A stretch of DNA of 64,000 bases from Neobacillus sp. PS3-34. Lineage in GTDB: Bacteria; Bacillota; Bacilli; Bacillales; Cytobacillaceae. The position numbers and the translations under genes were made by a program. Shown here piece by piece: positions 29,074 to 38,733 of this stretch; positions within the stretch are counted from its first letter, which is position 1; each line of letters opens with the position of its first letter. Location: assembly GCF_030915465.1 (NCBI RefSeq), contig NZ_CP133267.1:930001-994000 (forward strand), given 5' to 3'. The notes below the pieces were generated by a model. The model did not search any database and was not told the DNA's origin. It worked only from the letters and a program-made list of their open reading frames with translations.

Positions 29074-30708
29074 TTATAACTTAATTACTTTATGCTGACC
29101 ATCAAATTTAAAAGGTAATGTTAGGAGATCACGAATCAAATCAAGTCCATAGAGATTCATATAATCAAAAACATTCCATATTCTTTCCTGCGGGGACCCT
29201 TCAGGCCTTAGTGCAAGATCGATTCTTGTGAATTTACTAAGGATTACATCATGCTTCCTTCGAATGGAATCCTCGATACGTGATTCCATAAACCCAATTT
29301 GCTGAATGAGAATTTCTTCATTCTTTTTTAAAAGAGGAAGAAGTCCACGGTCCATTTGTGCTGTCTTATCTTCGATCTCACGATATTGCTGTATCAGTTT
29401 CTCTCTTGTGTCAGAAAACAGCTCTTCCAGTTCCTTATCCTTGATAGATTCGAGGAAACTCTCCCGCTCAACTGATGTTCCTCTGCTGAGAACTTCCTTT
29501 ATATCCAATTGCAAATCCTGCAAATCTGTTTCAATGGAACGATCCAGCAAGGTTATGTTTAGTCTGGGAACGATCGGAGGCATTTTAATAGCGAAATGCT
29601 CGAAAACCTTCTTTAATTCTGCCCAGTACGCAATTTCACCAGGACCGGCAATAAAGCCAAGTGTAGGAAAAAGCAAATCCTGTGTTAACGGCCTTGTTAC
29701 AACATTATTGCTTAATTTTTCTGGTTGATGGAGCGCAATTTCCAATAATTCCTCTTTTGAAAAAGAAATTGCCCCATTTTTCCCCACAAACATGTCTTTG
29801 TTTCTGTCAAACTCCAATAAAATCCGTTCATTTAGCTCTGGTTCATAAAAAAATAAGTTCGCACTATTCTCACCAGCTTCAATTGTCAGAGAATAACCTT
29901 TTTCATTTATTTCTTTTTGCTGCTCTAGGAGAGAAAAGGTAATGACATCATGATGGGTAATTTGCTGTTCAAATATACTTTTTTCGATATGCCGGAGCTC
30001 TTTATTTCCGGAATCCACAATTAAGAGTCCTTCATCCTTAAATAGTTCCATTATGATAGCAGCAAAGAAATCCGTAAAACTGGCTGCCCGTGATAAGGAT
30101 TGCTCAATAAACTCGATGAGACTATTTGTATGGTCTGTTTCACCGAAATTCTCAATCAAATTTTTAGCCCATGACAGGCAAACTTCCCGATCCAATGGTA
30201 TGTCCGTAACCATTTTCTTTTGCAGCACTCTTTCCGGATATGTCCATTTGTCCGCTCTTTTCTCTACCGGAACATACACATGATTGACTTCATGATAATC
30301 ATGGTCTTCACCCGCAATCCAAAAAACAGGCACAACAGGAATTCCAAGTTCCTTTTCCTTTTGTTCGGAAAGTTTAAGGATCGAAATAACCTTATGTATT
30401 GTATAAAGGGGACCCGTCAATATACCGGCTTGCTGCCCGCCGATGATGACGGCAGAATTATGTTCCCTTAGTTTTGCAATGGACTCTTTTACAGCAGACG
30501 ACGAAGGAAATTTGCTCATATAGTCTTCAATATGTTCAGCAACTTCATTTCGCGGAAAAGATCTATTTTTTAATTCATTTAATCTTTCTTGATAATCCGA
30601 TTTTTGGTCAAAACGGTAATGGAAAAATGGCAATATTTCATCGGATTGTTCTAAATAACTTGATGCAAAACGGTTCGTTGCTGGCAAAGAGAGATTTAAC
30701 ATCTCCAT
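29074..30708 (-). CDS. bshC: Bacillithiol biosynthesis cysteine-adding enzyme BshC
   Basis: BshC is the putative ligase joining cysteine to glucosaminyl-malate to form bacillithiol. The 544-aa protein is full length and intact. Family motifs are VIIGGQQAGILTGPLYTIHK (ends VIIGGQ and TIHK), PVVPVFWIAGEDHDYHEVNH (HxGH-like core) and LGFIAGPGEIAYWAELK. A long helical segment near the C terminus (about residues 410-480) fits the known coiled-coil extension. It lies upstream of mraZ, as in B. subtilis, but separated from it by about 900 bases of repeat and transposon debris. Confidence 0.95.
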   Translation of the reverse strand: MEMLNLSLPATNRFASSYLEQSDEILPFFHYRFDQKSDYQERLNELKNRSFPRNEVAEHIEDYMSKFPSSSAVKESIAKLREHNSAVIIGGQQAGILTGPLYTIHKVISILKLSEQKEKELGIPVVPVFWIAGEDHDYHEVNHVYVPVEKRADKWTYPERVLQKKMVTDIPLDREVCLSWAKNLIENFGETDHTNSLIEFIEQSLSRAASFTDFFAAIIMELFKDEGLLIVDSGNKELRHIEKSIFEQQITHHDVITFSLLEQQKEINEKGYSLTIEAGENSANLFFYEPELNERILLEFDRNKDMFVGKNGAISFSKEELLEIALHQPEKLSNNVVTRPLTQDLLFPTLGFIAGPGEIAYWAELKKVFEHFAIKMPPIVPRLNITLLDRSIETDLQDLQLDIKEVLSRGTSVERESFLESIKDKELEELFSDTREKLIQQYREIEDKTAQMDRGLLPLLKKNEEILIQQIGFMESRIEDSIRRKHDVILSKFTRIDLALRPEGSPQERIWNVFDYMNLYGLDLIRDLLTLPFKFDGQHKVIKL

Positions 30709-30823
30709 TCATTGTACTTCCTTTCTGGTCAACCAATATTCATTCCTATCGAGTATAGCATTTACAGCAGCGTTTGAAAAAAAACTTTGCTTGCAATGTC
30801 ATGAAAAAATTTCTTACGGACAT

Positions 30824-31219
30824 TTAGAGCAGTTCTGCGTATTCTGTGACTCGAATCAGAAGACCAATGAAAGTTAATGCAATATATGCAATGAAAAACA
30901 TCAGGAAATTAAATCTCCAAAACCCCTTAAAAACCTTGGTGAAAATAATTTCCCCCTTCACTTTCCAATGGACGACCGCAAAGATTGCTGCAATAAAAAG
31001 AAGTAATAAAACCATAATCCAGAAAAGGGACTTCCCCCATATCGTTAAAATAAGAAAATGGACGGAAAAAATAAAGAAAAGCGTACTGTAATCAGAGGCA
31101 TGATGTATGGATTTTCGTTGATTTTTGGTCAGCCATTTACTAATGACAAAGACAATAAAATAGCATAAAATCGGCACTGTAATAAGCAGTGTAAATAGAA
31201 AAGACAACACCCCGCTCAA
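30824..31219 (-). CDS. DUF3397 family membrane protein
   Basis: This 131-aa integral membrane protein has four predicted helices, about residues 5-27, 44-61 (LFFIFSVHFLILTIW), 64-86 (LFWIMVLLLLFIAAIFAVVHW) and 103-124. Sequence and location next to bshC match the DUF3397 family found beside bshC in many Bacilli. The GAGC start region overlaps the end of the ketopantoate reductase gene by four bases (31216-31219), suggesting cotranscription. The function is unknown. Confidence 0.8.
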   Translation of the reverse strand: MSGVLSFLFTLLITVPILCYFIVFVISKWLTKNQRKSIHHASDYSTLFFIFSVHFLILTIWGKSLFWIMVLLLLFIAAIFAVVHWKVKGEIIFTKVFKGFWRFNFLMFFIAYIALTFIGLLIRVTEYAELL

Positions 31220-32116
31220 TTCAAACCCTCCCTGTTTTGCTCCTTTCCTTTCAAAAGATGGAAAAAGCTTTCTGTTAACGGTCCCTGTTTTTTCTTTTTC
31301 TTCGCTTCTCCCACAACAAATCCCAAAATAGCATCCACTTCAGTCATTCGCTTTGCTTCAATATCTTTCAGCATCGAAGAGCGATTATCCTCTGTTTTTC
31401 TGCATATTTCCACCACCTGCTGAAAATAAGCATCACGATTGTTCAATTCAAGAATATCTGCAATTTCTTCAAACAGGTCCTGAAAGACATTAAAATAAAA
31501 AAGATTATCGATTAACTGTCCATTTTCAACTGAAAGAATGGCAGTCAATGGATTTATCACTGCATTGGCAACCAACTTTCCCAAGAGCATTTCATAAAAA
31601 TCATCTGTTATGACCATTGGGAAATCAGAAGGCCTCTTTGGCCAGCTCTGTTAATAATTCATTATTCCCTTTGAAAACCGCCAATTTAGTCAAGCCCTCT
31701 CCCCTATGGCAAACAGTGAAAGGATTTTCTTTGTAAGCACCGTGCTCCACCGAGCCAACAAACACATTGTCAGAAAGCACATTCGGTAGCAATTCTAAAT
31801 GGCCCATTCCATTTTGCAAAAAAAGTATGCCTTCTTTTTTCCCTTGGGACTTATTGATTAATGCTATCACTTCTTGAAGCTGATATTGTTTTACGGTTAC
31901 AATTGTTAAATCTTCCATTCCCCTGTATTCAGCTATCGGCAGAGCGTTTACATTTGATGTGATATGGAGTCCGTTTTTCTTTACAACAATTCCGTTCCGA
32001 TTAATTTCTTCAGCCTGCTCCTTGGTCCTAGTGTATAAAGTAAGAGGAAAAGCTTGTTTTAGGAGAGCAGCAAATAATAGACCTATTGATCCTGCCCCGA
32101 TAATAGCAATTTTCAT
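31216..32116 (-). CDS. ylbQ: 2-dehydropantoate 2-reductase YlbQ/PanE (reading frame interrupted)
   Basis: Ketopantoate reductase makes pantoate from ketopantoate with NADPH in CoA biosynthesis. The N-terminal Rossmann fold starts MKIAIIGAGSIGLLFAALLK (residues 1-20), then FLQNGMGHLELL and VGSVEHGAYKENP follow. The helical C-terminal domain has KLVANAVINPLTAILSVENG. The frame breaks at GAGGCCTTCTGATTT (GGCC at 31631-31634); removing one base restores the frame and gives about 299 aa. The start MKIAII at 32114-32116 is clear. Confidence 0.88.
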
Positions 32117-32181
32117 ATGTATCCCTCTTTTTTTCTTTTAAGAATATTTTACCAAAACCGCAACCCAAAAAAAGCATAAAA

Positions 32182-32211
32182 ATCCCTTTTCGAAAAAAAT
32201 CGAAAAGGGAT
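32182..32211 (-). terminator. Intrinsic terminator after the acyl-CoA carboxylase operon
   Basis: A 12-bp perfect stem, ATCCCTTTTCGA with TCGAAAAGGGAT, and a 6-base loop are followed on the minus strand by TTTTATG. It lies six bases after the carboxyltransferase stop codon. Confidence 0.85.
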
Positions 32212-32216
32212 CATGA

Positions 32217-33757
32217 TCATACTGGATAAACCGGATGCTTTCGGACACTAAAATTTAATTCTTTTGTTTCGTAATAAGCAAACCGTTGAACTAAGGTCTC
32301 TCTTAATTCAGATGCGGCAACAATTTCATCGACAATCAATTCGGACGCTAGTTTATAAATATCGATATGCTCTTTGTATTCCTGATGCTTTGCCTGGACA
32401 AAAGCAATCCTTTCTTTTGGATCCTGAATTTCGTTTATTTTATTGGAATAGACAGCATTCACTGCTGCTTCCGGACCCATAACAGCAATTTGGGCTGTCG
32501 GCAGCGCAATACAGCAATCAGGTTCGAACGCGGGCCTGCCATGGCATATAATCCTGCCCCATATGCCTTCCTGACTATTACAGAAATCTTTGGCACAGTT
32601 GCCGAGCTCATAGCGGCAATCAATTTCGCTCCATGACGAATGATTCCTGCACGTTCCACCTTTGTGCCAATCATAAACCCTGGCACATCCGCCAGGAAAA
32701 GCAATGGGATATGGAACGCATCACAGAGCTGAATAAATTTGGCTGCTTTATCTGCAGAATCTACAAATAGGACACCACCCTTAACCTTTGGCTGGTTGGC
32801 AATAATCCCTACCACTTTACCATTCATCCGGGCAAAACCTGTAATAAGCTCAGAAGCAAACAGTTTTTTCACTTCAAAAAAACTGCCCTGGTCAATCAAA
32901 TTATCAATACATTCGTACATATCAAAGGGGGCATTCTGGTTTTCAGGAATAACAGCTTCGAGCGGCCGTCCTTCCTTCGGAGCAGTTCCCTCGATGACTT
33001 TTGTTTTTTGGGTGAAATTCGCAGGAAAATACCCAATATACTTTTTGGCTTGCTCGATTGCTTCCTGCTCACTGTAAGCAAGAACATCGCCGCAGCCGCT
33101 AACCGAACAATGCATGCGTGCCCCGCCCATTTCTTCCAGCGTAACTTTCTCGCCGATCACCTTTTCCGCCATTCTCGGTGAGCCTAAGTACATAGAAGCA
33201 TTCTGGTCAACCATTATAACAATGTCACAAAATGCCGGAATATAAGCGCCACCTGCAGCAGAAAGGCCAAAAAGTATGCACACCTGTGGGATCATCCCGG
33301 AGAGCTTCACCTGATTATAAAAAATTGGCCTGCGCCCCTGCGGTTAGGAAACATCTGAAGCTGATCCGTTATCCTCGCTCCAGCAGAATCTACCAGATAG
33401 AATAAAGGAACTCTCAGTTTTTCGGCAGTTTCCTGGATTCTTATTATTTTCTCAACCGTCCTGGCTCCCCACGAACCGGCCTTTACCGTTGAATCATTCG
33501 CCATTACGCACACAGTTTGCCCGTTGATTTTCCCAATCGCTGTTACTACACCGTCAGCAGGTAGGTCTCCGCCTGGAAATTAGCGAATTTCCCATCCTCT
33601 TCATATTTTCCCTGATCGAATAACAACGCAAGCCGTTCACGTACAAACAGCTTATTTTGCTCTGCCAGCTTTTCATGATATTTCGAATCGGCCTTCCCGC
33701 TTCGACTGTTTTGCGTTTTTCCTGCAAGCCCTCATTGATTGTTATATTTTCAGACAT
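32217..33757 (-). CDS. yngE: Acyl-CoA carboxylase carboxyltransferase subunit, YngE-like (four frame breaks)
   Basis: This is the carboxyltransferase component of a propionyl-/methylcrotonyl-type acyl-CoA carboxylase. The pieces read in order: MSENITINEGLQEKRKTVEAGG, KYHEKLAEQNKLFVRERLALL, NDSTVKAGSWGARTVEKIIR with LVDSAGARITDQLQMFPNRRGAG, GLSAAGGAYIPAFCD, LADVPGFMIGTKVERAGIIRHGA and KAYGAGLYAMAGP. The final piece runs MGPEAAVNAVYSNKI to PVYPV. Breaks lie at 33690-33693 (AAGGCCG), 33553-33562, 33327-33330 (AGGCCA) and 32533-32536 (AGGCCCG), each needing one base. The total of 514 aa is the family length. The intact biotin partners upstream argue that the gene is functional and the breaks are artefacts. 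Confidence 0.85.
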
Positions 33758-33796
33758 TTTTTCCTCCCCTTTGTACGGTCTTTTCACCAAATTAAG

Positions 33797-34009
33797 CTAT
33801 TCCAATACGATTAAGACGTCACCTTCGTTAACGAAGTCCCCAATGTTTACCTTCAGTTCTTTAACTGTACCCTGAGTAGTACTTTCAACAGGAATTTCCA
33901 TCTTCATCGATTCCAGCATTAGTACTTCTTGTCCTTCATTCACTGGTGCACCTTCTGTAACCATTACATTTAAAACCGTTCCCGCCATAGTAGATGTGAT
34001 TTCTTTCAT
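33797..34009 (-). CDS. yngHB: Biotin carboxyl carrier protein (biotin/lipoyl attachment domain)
   Basis: This 70-aa single-domain carrier has the biotinylation motif ESMKMEIP with the target lysine at residue 36, flanked by the TMAGTVLNVMVTEGAPVNEG and GTVKELKVNIGDFVNEGD strands. It lies 15 bases after the biotin carboxylase and about 40 before the carboxyltransferase, so it is the shuttle of the same enzyme. The frame is intact. It corresponds to B. subtilis YngHB. Confidence 0.92.
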   Translation of the reverse strand: MKEITSTMAGTVLNVMVTEGAPVNEGQEVLMLESMKMEIPVESTTQGTVKELKVNIGDFVNEGDVLIVLE

Positions 34010-34024
34010 CGTTAATTCCCCCTG

Positions 34025-35365
34025 TTATTTCACTAATTTTGCATTTGCCAAAAAGCTGGTTGTATAGCTTCCATTTTGAAAGTCCCGATCAGATAAAATA
34101 GACAAAAATAACGGGACATTGGTTTTAATGCCTTCTATTTTCATTTCTTTGAAAAACGATTCAGCTTTCATTAATGCTTCCTGTCTCGTTTCCCCATGAA
34201 AAATACATTTTGCAATCATCGGGTCGTAAAAAGGAGTTACAGTATCTCCTTCTGTATAACCGCTATCGATACGAGCATCTGTGTTACCTGCCCATTGCAT
34301 TACCGTAATTTTGCCTGGCGACGGCAGAAACCGGACAGGGTCTTCTGCGTATAGTCGAAACTCTGCAGAATTGCCGCTTGAAGTAATTTCCGGCTGAAGC
34401 AATGGCAATTTTTCGCCTCTCGCAACGAGAATTTGCCATTTCACCAAGTCGAGTCCAGTTACCTGTTCTGTCACCGGATGCTCTACCTGCAGCCTTGTGT
34501 TCATTTCCAGAAAATAAAAATTTTCATTTTCATCGACAATGAACTCTATTGTCCCAGCATTTACATATTGAACGGCCCTGGCAGCCTGAAGCGCAGTTTC
34601 AAACATCTTTTCTCTTGCCGCATCAGACAGGAACGGTGACGGAGACTCTTCGACCACTTTCTGGTGGCGTCTTTGTATTGAGCAATCTCTTTCAAAAAGG
34701 TGGACCATATTCCCATATTGATCACCAAACACCTGCACCTCGATATGTCTTCCTTCAGCAATATATTTTTCTATGAATACTTCATCAGATCCAAAGTATG
34801 CTTTTGCTCTTGCCTTAGTGGAATCGAAGGACTTAACGAGCGCTTGCTCATCTTCACAGCGGATCATTCCAATTCCGCCTCCTCCGCTGCTTGCCTTAAG
34901 CATGATCGGGTAGCCGATTGATTGGGCAAGATTCACAGCTTCTTCAAGGGACTGGATTCCAGTTCCTGAACCTGGAACGACAGGAACACCTGCCTGCTCC
35001 ATTGTTTGGCGCGAAATAATTTTATCACCCATTAATTCAATTGTTTTCGCTTTGGGGCCGATAAAAATCATGCCTTCCTTTTCAACCATTTGCGCGAAAG
35101 CAGCATTTTCGGACAGGAAACCATATCCCGGGTGAATTCCATCAACCTTTTCCTGTTTTGCAGCTTCAAGAATTACATCTGCCAGAAGGTATGATTTATT
35201 TACAGGCGCTTCACCAATCCTAATCGCCTTTGAAGCCGCCTTAACAAAAGGCATCTCTTTATCAGCATCTGAATAAACCGCTACGGTTTCAATCCCCATA
35301 TCATGGCATGTTTTAATAATTCTTAATGCGATTTCTCCTCTATTGGCAATTAAAATTTTTTGCAC
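34025..35365 (-). CDS. yngH: Biotin carboxylase subunit, YngH-like
   Basis: This ATP-grasp enzyme carboxylates biotin on the carrier protein. The 446-aa protein has KILIANRGEIALRIIKTC (residues 3-20), the glycine-rich ATP lid KASSGGGGIGMIRCE (about 160), HLFERDCSIQRRHQKVVEE (about 230) and FLEMNTRLQVEHPVTE (about 285). The start is GTG at 35363-35365 after AAAGGGG; a longer in-frame stretch upstream is not conserved. AccC of fatty acid synthesis is very similar, but the operon with a YngE-type carboxyltransferase points to acyl-CoA (branched-chain amino acid or propionate) metabolism. Confidence 0.92.
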   Translation of the reverse strand: MQKILIANRGEIALRIIKTCHDMGIETVAVYSDADKEMPFVKAASKAIRIGEAPVNKSYLLADVILEAAKQEKVDGIHPGYGFLSENAAFAQMVEKEGMIFIGPKAKTIELMGDKIISRQTMEQAGVPVVPGSGTGIQSLEEAVNLAQSIGYPIMLKASSGGGGIGMIRCEDEQALVKSFDSTKARAKAYFGSDEVFIEKYIAEGRHIEVQVFGDQYGNMVHLFERDCSIQRRHQKVVEESPSPFLSDAAREKMFETALQAARAVQYVNAGTIEFIVDENENFYFLEMNTRLQVEHPVTEQVTGLDLVKWQILVARGEKLPLLQPEITSSGNSAEFRLYAEDPVRFLPSPGKITVMQWAGNTDARIDSGYTEGDTVTPFYDPMIAKCIFHGETRQEALMKAESFFKEMKIEGIKTNVPLFLSILSDRDFQNGSYTTSFLANAKLVK

Positions 35366-35662
35366 TGTATTTCCCCTTTCTACCACTATTTACCCCACAT
35401 TACTATATCTTTCTACAAGTTTTGCTGAATTTCCTGCAAATTTTGAAAACGCTTGCTAAGGATTCAAGAAGAAATTTAGATTTGCCGATAAGTCCAACTT
35501 CAGAGAGGGATCCTTCTCCACTGTTGGAAGATTCACTATTTTTGTTATATAATAAAAATAATAATTTATGAAGATACTAAAAAGTATTTTTATTTTAATG
35601 TTATTCAAATTTCATCTGCTATATACAATATAAAGATGAGTATCATTCAAGGGGGTATTTTT
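35366..35662. other. Divergent intergenic region yngH-ylbP
   Basis: About 300 bases separate the divergently transcribed biotin carboxylase and ylbP genes. It is AT-rich toward ylbP. A weak plus-strand promoter (TTATTC, 17 bases, TACAAT, ending near 35630) could serve ylbP. I found no convincing promoter for the carboxylase operon and no repeat or hairpin. Confidence 0.4.
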
Positions 35663-36136
35663 ATGGCAGCGAAAATCACAAAATTAAAAGTTAACTTTAA
35701 AACTCTCGAAGAATTTAAGAAATTCAAGGAATACGGCATTCAGGAACTTTCCATGCTAGAGGATCTTGAAGCAAACATTATCGAAGATGAAAGCGATTCC
35801 CCATTCTATGGTATTTACTTCGGAGATAAGTTGGTTGCAAGGATGAGCCTCTATCAGGTGGATGCTAAATTTGACCGCTACTTCTATCCATCTCAAAACT
35901 ATTTGGAGTTATGGAAATTAGAAGTGTTGCCAGATTATCAGGGAAAAGGATATGGTAAAGCGTTAGTTGAATTCGCCAAAGGCTTCGGCCTCCCTATTAA
36001 GACAAATCCTCGTGTTAAATCAAATGAATTTTGGGGTAAAATGGGCTTTACGAGCGTAGATTACGATGTGGAACGGGATCGCGGAGAGAATCCTCTTGTC
36101 TGGTATCCAGAGGGTGTAGGGGCACAAAAATATTAA
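35663..36136 (+). CDS. ylbP: GNAT family N-acetyltransferase YlbP
   Basis: This 157-aa protein of the GNAT fold has the acetyl-CoA binding motif VLPDYQGKGYGKALVEFA (about 95-112) and a conserved core YLELWKLEVL. Its substrate is not known. The start ATG at 35663 follows AAGGGGG; the frame upstream of it is non-coding. It is divergent from the biotin carboxylase operon across about 300 bases and ends just before repeat B1. Confidence 0.9.
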   Translation: MAAKITKLKVNFKTLEEFKKFKEYGIQELSMLEDLEANIIEDESDSPFYGIYFGDKLVARMSLYQVDAKFDRYFYPSQNYLELWKLEVLPDYQGKGYGKALVEFAKGFGLPIKTNPRVKSNEFWGKMGFTSVDYDVERDRGENPLVWYPEGVGAQKY

Positions 36137-36155
36137 GAAGATTTTTTTCATGAAT

Positions 36156-36318
36156 AAAAGCGCAAGCGCCCTGGTTAGCCCCGACAGGCATAAGACGAAT
36201 CACGCAGGAAATCCCGATTTCTGGAGTGATATGGCTTATGACCCCGAGGGGCTGGGCGCTGTAGCTAGATTAATACAACTTGTAGAAGTTATCCACTTCA
36301 TTCAATTTAATAATTTCC
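36156..36318 (+). repeat. Dispersed repeat family B, copy B1
   Basis: This roughly 160-bp sequence begins AAAAGCGCAAGCGCCCTGG and is nearly identical to B2 (51195-51358). The segment AGCGCCC...AGCCCC can pair with GGGGCT...GGGCGCT about 85 bases downstream, giving a long interrupted stem. It sits directly after ylbP and before the shared terminator. An open frame across it is not a gene. Confidence 0.85.
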
Positions 36319-36326
36319 TAAACGAC

Positions 36327-36356
36327 AAAAAAGCGGACATGGCTGTCCGCTTTTTT
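36327..36356. terminator. Bidirectional terminator between ylbP and ylbO
   Basis: A 13-bp perfect stem, AAAAAAGCGGACA with TGTCCGCTTTTTT, and a 4-base loop serve both convergent genes. Confidence 0.85.
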
Positions 36357-36359
36357 ATA

Positions 36360-36986
36360 TTATTCGATTCTTTCAAGGTTTCCATTCTTATCCATTTGGA
36401 ACTTAACTTTTTTTTGCCGGTCCTCTTCTTGATGAACCACCATTTTTCTTGCACGGTCCATAATTTCAATTAAGGAACGGTAGTCTTCTTCTATCGCTTT
36501 TAAATTTTTTGCAAGCTTTTCATTTTCAGCGGCGAGATAAAATGCTTTTTTCTCTAAATCTTTTATTTTTTCAGTGTTTCTTTCTTTATCATCTTCCATG
36601 TTGAAGGATGCTTCAGCTCTTTCATTAAGGCGACTCAAAAAGTGTAAAACGTCTTGGAAGTTTATATCCCCATTTTCGGTATTCATTTCTGGCTGAGCCT
36701 GAACTTGAACATCGACTGTTACGCTTGCTGCAACTGGATTCTCGGAAGGAGTAGTTCTTTTAGCATCCTTCCTCTGTTTTTTTGCAAGTTCTATTCCTGT
36801 TTTATATTGCTTGCGAACATATGAATTCCAGCGGAAGCCGCATGCCGCTGATGTTCTGGAAAGCTTCCTCCCTACCTCTTCAAAAGCCTGAAGCTGTGTT
36901 CCTCCATCCCGAATATGCCTTAAAACCACTTCTGCAAGCAATAAATCTTCATCTTGTGTCCATGCATCCTGACGAGTTGGTGACAT
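36360..36986 (-). CDS. ylbO: RsfA family transcription factor YlbO
   Basis: This 208-aa RsfA-type regulator has an N-terminal Myb/SANT-like DNA-binding domain (RQDAWTQDEDLLLAEVVLRH to FRWNSYVRKQY, about residues 5-60). A variable linker and a C-terminal coiled coil (about 125-190, DLEKKAFYLAAENEKLAKNL) follow. RsfA proteins modulate sigma-dependent sporulation genes. The start at 36984-36986 is chosen because GGGGGGAT precedes MSPTRQDAW; the longer frame lacks a site. It is in the same place as B. subtilis ylbO. Confidence 0.87.
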   Translation of the reverse strand: MSPTRQDAWTQDEDLLLAEVVLRHIRDGGTQLQAFEEVGRKLSRTSAACGFRWNSYVRKQYKTGIELAKKQRKDAKRTTPSENPVAASVTVDVQVQAQPEMNTENGDINFQDVLHFLSRLNERAEASFNMEDDKERNTEKIKDLEKKAFYLAAENEKLAKNLKAIEEDYRSLIEIMDRARKMVVHQEEDRQKKVKFQMDKNGNLERIE

Positions 36987-37076
36987 CAGAAAATCCCCCC
37001 TAGTGTTTTTATTCATACATATGCATCTACTAGAAAAGATAGACTGATATCCTAAAGCCAAATTAATAATTATTCA

Positions 37077-37832
37077 TTATTTCTTATTGAGAAAATTAAA
37101 AACATATTCATGATGTGCGTCGCTCTCCCACAGAACAGAGCAAGTTCGGACTTCTTCCTGAATTCTTTGCTGCAGGCCGCTTGCCTTCCATTTGTTTATC
37201 CATATCATTTTGTAAGCCAGCAGTACATTAACATTACGCTCCACCATTTTTTCAAGAAAGGCATTTAGGGCAATTCTAGGGTCAGTATCGTAGAGTTGAT
37301 TAATAAACCCAATTTCCGTTAAATATTCAACCGGTTTAACTTCCGCCTCGCTGAGAAGAGGAAATGCTGCGGAATACGAAAGCTTTTCCGCTAAAATCGA
37401 CCCGCCTCCCCAGCCAGTTGTGATGGCTTGTTTTCCCTGGATAAATCCCGCCTTGGTTCCTCTTCTTGCAAGACGGTAATCACAGGAGATAGCCAGCTCG
37501 CAGCCTCCTCCCACAGCATGGCCATTCATCAATGCAACAGTCGGCTTAGGGAGAACAAGCAAATCATATAGTATGTCGGACATCTTCGAAAGCATGAAAT
37601 ACGCTTCTTCCTTCGTTTCAAGGGTGTGAAAAACAGAGAGATCCCCTCCAGAACAAAATGCTTTCTCACCGCTTCCTGTAATAACAAGCGCTTTTATGGA
37701 CGGATCTCCAGCTAGAAGAATTGCCTCCTGAAGTCCAAGCATTACATCATAGTTGATCGCATTTCTTCTTTCTTCTCTTTCAATCGTAAAAAATAAGATT
37801 CCATTTTCATGCTTTTCTATCGAGTAATCCAT
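37077..37832 (-). CDS. Enoyl-CoA hydratase/isomerase family protein
   Basis: This 251-aa crotonase-fold protein starts MDYSIEKHENGILFFTIERE. The oxyanion-hole sequences FCSGGDLSVFH (about residue 60) and GHAVGGGCELAISCDYRLA (about 105) are present. The catalytic acidic residues of canonical enoyl-CoA hydratases are not clearly conserved: the expected Glu after GGGCELA is present, but the second acidic loop reads GWGGGSILAEKLSYS. It may be a hydratase, isomerase or 3-hydroxyisobutyryl-CoA hydrolase-like enzyme. The insertion between ylbO and rpmF is not in B. subtilis. GGGGTGAAAG precedes the ATG. Confidence 0.8.
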   Translation of the reverse strand: MDYSIEKHENGILFFTIEREERRNAINYDVMLGLQEAILLAGDPSIKALVITGSGEKAFCSGGDLSVFHTLETKEEAYFMLSKMSDILYDLLVLPKPTVALMNGHAVGGGCELAISCDYRLARRGTKAGFIQGKQAITTGWGGGSILAEKLSYSAAFPLLSEAEVKPVEYLTEIGFINQLYDTDPRIALNAFLEKMVERNVNVLLAYKMIWINKWKASGLQQRIQEEVRTCSVLWESDAHHEYVFNFLNKK

Positions 37833-37895
37833 AACAGCTTTCACCCCAGTGTAAGATTTAACTCATTAGTATGTATTAAAAAGTTTGGGAACGAC

Positions 37896-37929
37896 AAAAG
37901 CACAAGGGCATTAAGCTCCTTGTGCTTTT
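37896..37929 (-). terminator. Intrinsic terminator after rpmF
   Basis: A 12-bp perfect stem, AAAAGCACAAGG with CCTTGTGCTTTT, has a 10-base loop and a T tract on the minus strand. It ends the ylbN-rpmF unit. Confidence 0.85.
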
Positions 37930-37943
37930 TATCCTAACGAAAA

Positions 37944-38117
37944 TTAGTTGTTAACAACGTCTTTTCCTTTGTATGTTCCGCAAGCTTTGCATACGCGGTG
38001 AGCAAGTTTCATTTCACCACAGTTTGGGCAGGCTACCATACCAGGTACATTTAATTTAAAATGAGTACGACGCTTTCTTTTCGCAGTTTTAGATGTTCTT
38101 CTAAAAGGTACAGCCAT
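37944..38117 (-). CDS. rpmF: 50S ribosomal protein L32
   Basis: This is a 57-aa ribosomal protein of the zinc-ribbon (C+) form: [18 protein letters not shown] supplies four cysteines. The N terminus [19 protein letters not shown] is typical. The start at 38115-38117 follows GGAGGTGGG. It is cotranscribed with ylbN, as in most Firmicutes. Confidence 0.98.
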   Translation of the reverse strand: MAVPFRRTSKTAKRKRRTHFKLNVPGMVACPNCGEMKLAHRVCKACGTYKGKDVVNN

Positions 38118-38199
38118 TCTTCCCACCTCCTTAAAGAGTATTAAGAAAGTAATGAAGGCCAGTTTATCTGGTTCTTCACTTTGCTTCTTTTTTTGCCGA

Positions 38200-38733
38200 T
38201 TATGAATCGGAAGAATTGTTGTCGTCAAAAAACTTTGCGAGCTCAGCGAGTCTCGGATCGATCTTTTTCGACTGATCCTCTTCGTGAACAACTTCCCAAC
38301 CCTTTCCGGATTGCGGAGCAGCTCCTTCACGAATATTATCATCGCAAAAAACCTGCATTGGAACCTCAAGTAAAAGTATCTCTCTAATGACGGGCATTAC
38401 ATCGATGACATCACCTTTTACTTGATGAACCTCCTCTTCCGTTTCAAAATCTGAACCGTTTAAGAGGAATGTTTCAGTCGTTTCGACAATAATTGGATAA
38501 TTGACATCAACTAATGTGCGAGAACAAGGAAGAACGAGATAGCCTTCTATCTTTAAATGGAAGGTCACTTTTGTCGAGCCAATATCGGCCCGTCCAGTTA
38601 CATGGATTGGTGACACATCCCGGATGGTTGGATCATCATTTTTAATCTCATCTACCTGTATGGTTTCATCGATTAAAAAATCCTTGTTTCGACTTTTTTG
38701 CAATTGGCTTAATGTCCATTTCAATTGAATCAC
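38200..38733 (-). CDS. ylbN: DUF177 (YceD) family protein YlbN
   Basis: This 177-aa DUF177 protein is the conserved partner upstream of rpmF. The family is tied to 23S rRNA/large-subunit accumulation in plants and bacteria, without a defined activity. The conserved [12 protein letters not shown] stretch lies at about residues 75-86 and the acidic tail ([19 protein letters not shown]) is typical. The frame is intact. Its start MIQLKW has AGGTGAT upstream. Confidence 0.92.
   Translation of the reverse strand: MIQLKWTLSQLQKSRNKDFLIDETIQVDEIKNDDPTIRDVSPIHVTGRADIGSTKVTFHLKIEGYLVLPCSRTLVDVNYPIIVETTETFLLNGSDFETEEEVHQVKGDVIDVMPVIREILLLEVPMQVFCDDNIREGAAPQSGKGWEVVHEEDQSKKIDPRLAELAKFFDDNNSSDS

Noticed and set aside
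36150..36473. Open frame over repeat B1 and the terminator
   Set aside because: The same peptide start occurs in B2 in another context; it reflects the repeat, and the frame runs through a terminator into the antisense of ylbO.
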